DNA of 5,358 bases. It comes from a bacterium. GTDB lineage: Bacteria; Chlamydiota; Chlamydiia; Chlamydiales; Rhabdochlamydiaceae. Shown here piece after piece: positions 4,386 through 5,358 of this stretch. The position numbers and the translations under genes were made by a program. The stretch lies in contig JAKAAD010000074.1 of the NCBI GenBank assembly GCA_021802305.1, forward strand, positions 1-5,358. Reading direction: 5' to 3'. A model generated the notes under the pieces. The model was not told where the DNA came from. It made no database searches and was given only the letters and a program-made list of their open reading frames with translations. Position 1 is the stretch's first letter, and every line of letters starts with the position of its first letter.

Positions 4386-5358
4386 ATGCCGCTATATACA
4401 CAGGAAAGTCTCGAAGAGCTTAGAGCTCGTATTGATCTCGTCGATGTGCTCTCTTTGCATGTGACTCTTAAGAGGACAGGGTCTAGTTACAAAGCGCTTT
4501 GTCCTTTTCATGAAGAACGCACGCCCTCATTTTGCTTGAAGGCAGGAGATACGCATTACCATTGCTATGGATGTGGAGCTCATGGCGATGCGATTTCGTT
4601 TCTCATGTCGTATAGACAAATGAGTTTTACAGATGCGGTAGAGATGTTGGCAGAGCGTTTTCACGTTCGATTAGTGAAGACCACTTCCTCGGGAAATAAG
4701 GTTCTCGATAAAGGAAAGTGGAAAGAAGCACTTGCACGCGCTGCAGAGATCTACCATGGACTGCTTCTTTTTTCTGAGGAGGGGCGAGCTGCTTTGGAAT
4801 ATCTCTACAAACGAGGTCTCGATGCAGATTTTATTAGGAAATTTCAGATTGGTTATGCACCTAAAGGGGGGGATACTCTCTACCGAGCGCTCCATGCCCT
4901 AAAGTTCGATGAAGAGACGATGCGGCAAGCAGGATTGCTTCAACAAAACAAAAAGCGCGATTTTTTCATTGAGCGCATTGCATTCCCCATTTGCGATGCT
5001 ACGCAAGCTGTCATCGGATTTTCTTGTCGCAAATTCAAAGAAACGACCTATGGAGGCAAATACATAAATACTCCTGAGACTCCTCTTTTTAAAAAGTCGC
5101 GCATGCTGTTTGGTTTGCATGCTTCTCGGATGCGCATTGCAAAGCAAAAAAGAGCTCTCATCGTTGAAGGACAAATCGATGCCTTACGGCTCATTTATTT
5201 AGGATTTGATTGGACGGTTGCTACCCTTGGTACGGCTTTTACAGATGAACATGTCCAAGAATTGCTGCACTTAGGCGTTCGAGAGGTCGTTCTTGCGATG
5301 GATGGCGACGCTGCTGGGCAAAAAGCAGCGGTGCACATTGCAGATCTTTTTCAGTCCA
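4386..5358 (+). CDS. dnaG: DNA primase DnaG, N-terminal 324 residues (3' end beyond window)
   Basis: DnaG makes the RNA primers for leading- and lagging-strand synthesis with DnaB helicase. The N-terminal CHC2 zinc finger is intact: Cys39-Pro-Phe-His42 and Cys60-Tyr-Gly-Cys63, nearly identical in position to E. coli (40, 43, 61, 64). The catalytic core follows: YGGKYINTPETPLFKKS (the conserved 'kYlNspet.lf.K' segment), then the TOPRIM motifs IVEGQIDAL with Glu261 and AMDGDAAG with Asp306 and Asp308, the metal-binding acidic residues. The usual 'EGyMDv' is EGQIDAL here, a conservative variation. ATLGTAFT at about residue 280 matches 'a.lGTalt'. The helicase-binding C-terminal domain is beyond the edge. 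ATG 4386 aligns with the family N-terminus and has a weak TGAG 4-5 nt upstream; GTG 4377 is an in-frame alternative adding three residues. No terminator or promoter is visible in the 13 bp after higA, so the primase is probably read from the higBA transcript as well as from any internal promoter. Confidence 0.95.
   Translation, partial: MPLYTQESLEELRARIDLVDVLSLHVTLKRTGSSYKALCPFHEERTPSFCLKAGDTHYHCYGCGAHGDAISFLMSYRQMSFTDAVEMLAERFHVRLVKTTSSGNKVLDKGKWKEALARAAEIYHGLLLFSEEGRAALEYLYKRGLDADFIRKFQIGYAPKGGDTLYRALHALKFDEETMRQAGLLQQNKKRDFFIERIAFPICDATQAVIGFSCRKFKETTYGGKYINTPETPLFKKSRMLFGLHASRMRIAKQKRALIVEGQIDALRLIYLGFDWTVATLGTAFTDEHVQELLHLGVREVVLAMDGDAAGQKAAVHIADLFQS

Noticed and set aside
4393..4402. 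TATATACACA in early dnaG as a further copy of the shared promoter core
   Set aside because: It lies within dnaG codons 3-6 on the strand opposite to any start, with no gene to control, so it is likely coincidental.
4671..5174. Minus-strand frames opposite dnaG
   Set aside because: They are antisense to a strongly conserved primase coding region and show no independent support.

Overview
This 5.36-kb window carries six protein-coding genes in two divergent blocks, separated by a 203-bp intergenic region rich in dyad symmetry. Gene content suggests a Gram-negative bacterium, most likely an environmental (amoeba-associated) member of the Chlamydiae. The pointers are a secreted HEAT-repeat protein of a kind seen in Chlamydiae, an OstA/LptD-like outer-membrane biogenesis protein with a divergent N-terminus, and weak or absent Shine-Dalgarno sites. 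The phylum assignment is inference from protein style and is not proven by any marker in the window. Core genes are roughly 47-50% G+C in the lines I counted by hand.

Minus-strand block, read right to left. It starts with a 580-residue protein that has a signal peptide and HEAT-like helical repeats (3562-1820). Next is a 402-residue protein of unknown function (1719-511) that is much more A+T-rich than its neighbours and has its own promoter; it looks like an accessory or effector-type gene. Last is the 5' part of an OstA/LptD-like gene that runs off the left edge (445-1). Its start is uncertain, because a better-looking signal peptide lies in another frame.

Plus-strand block. A HigB-type toxin (3766-4056) and HigA-type antitoxin (about 4022-4372) form a toxin-antitoxin pair. 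DNA primase dnaG follows 13 bp later (4386 to the right edge) and contains an intact CHC2 zinc finger and the TOPRIM acidic residues. The arrangement implies that primase can be co-transcribed with the toxin-antitoxin module.

The most interesting non-coding signal is the divergent intergenic region. A 12-bp sequence, CATTTGTGTATA, occurs there in inverted orientation, and each copy runs into a TATAAT-like -10 box facing one gene block. The core TTGTGTATA also lies at the -10 region of the accessory gene's promoter, so three of the transcription units may share a promoter or operator element. A 14-bp near-palindrome next to higB is a candidate HigA operator. The toxin lacks the Asp-Tyr-His C-terminus typical of HigB, which raises the question of whether it is still active.
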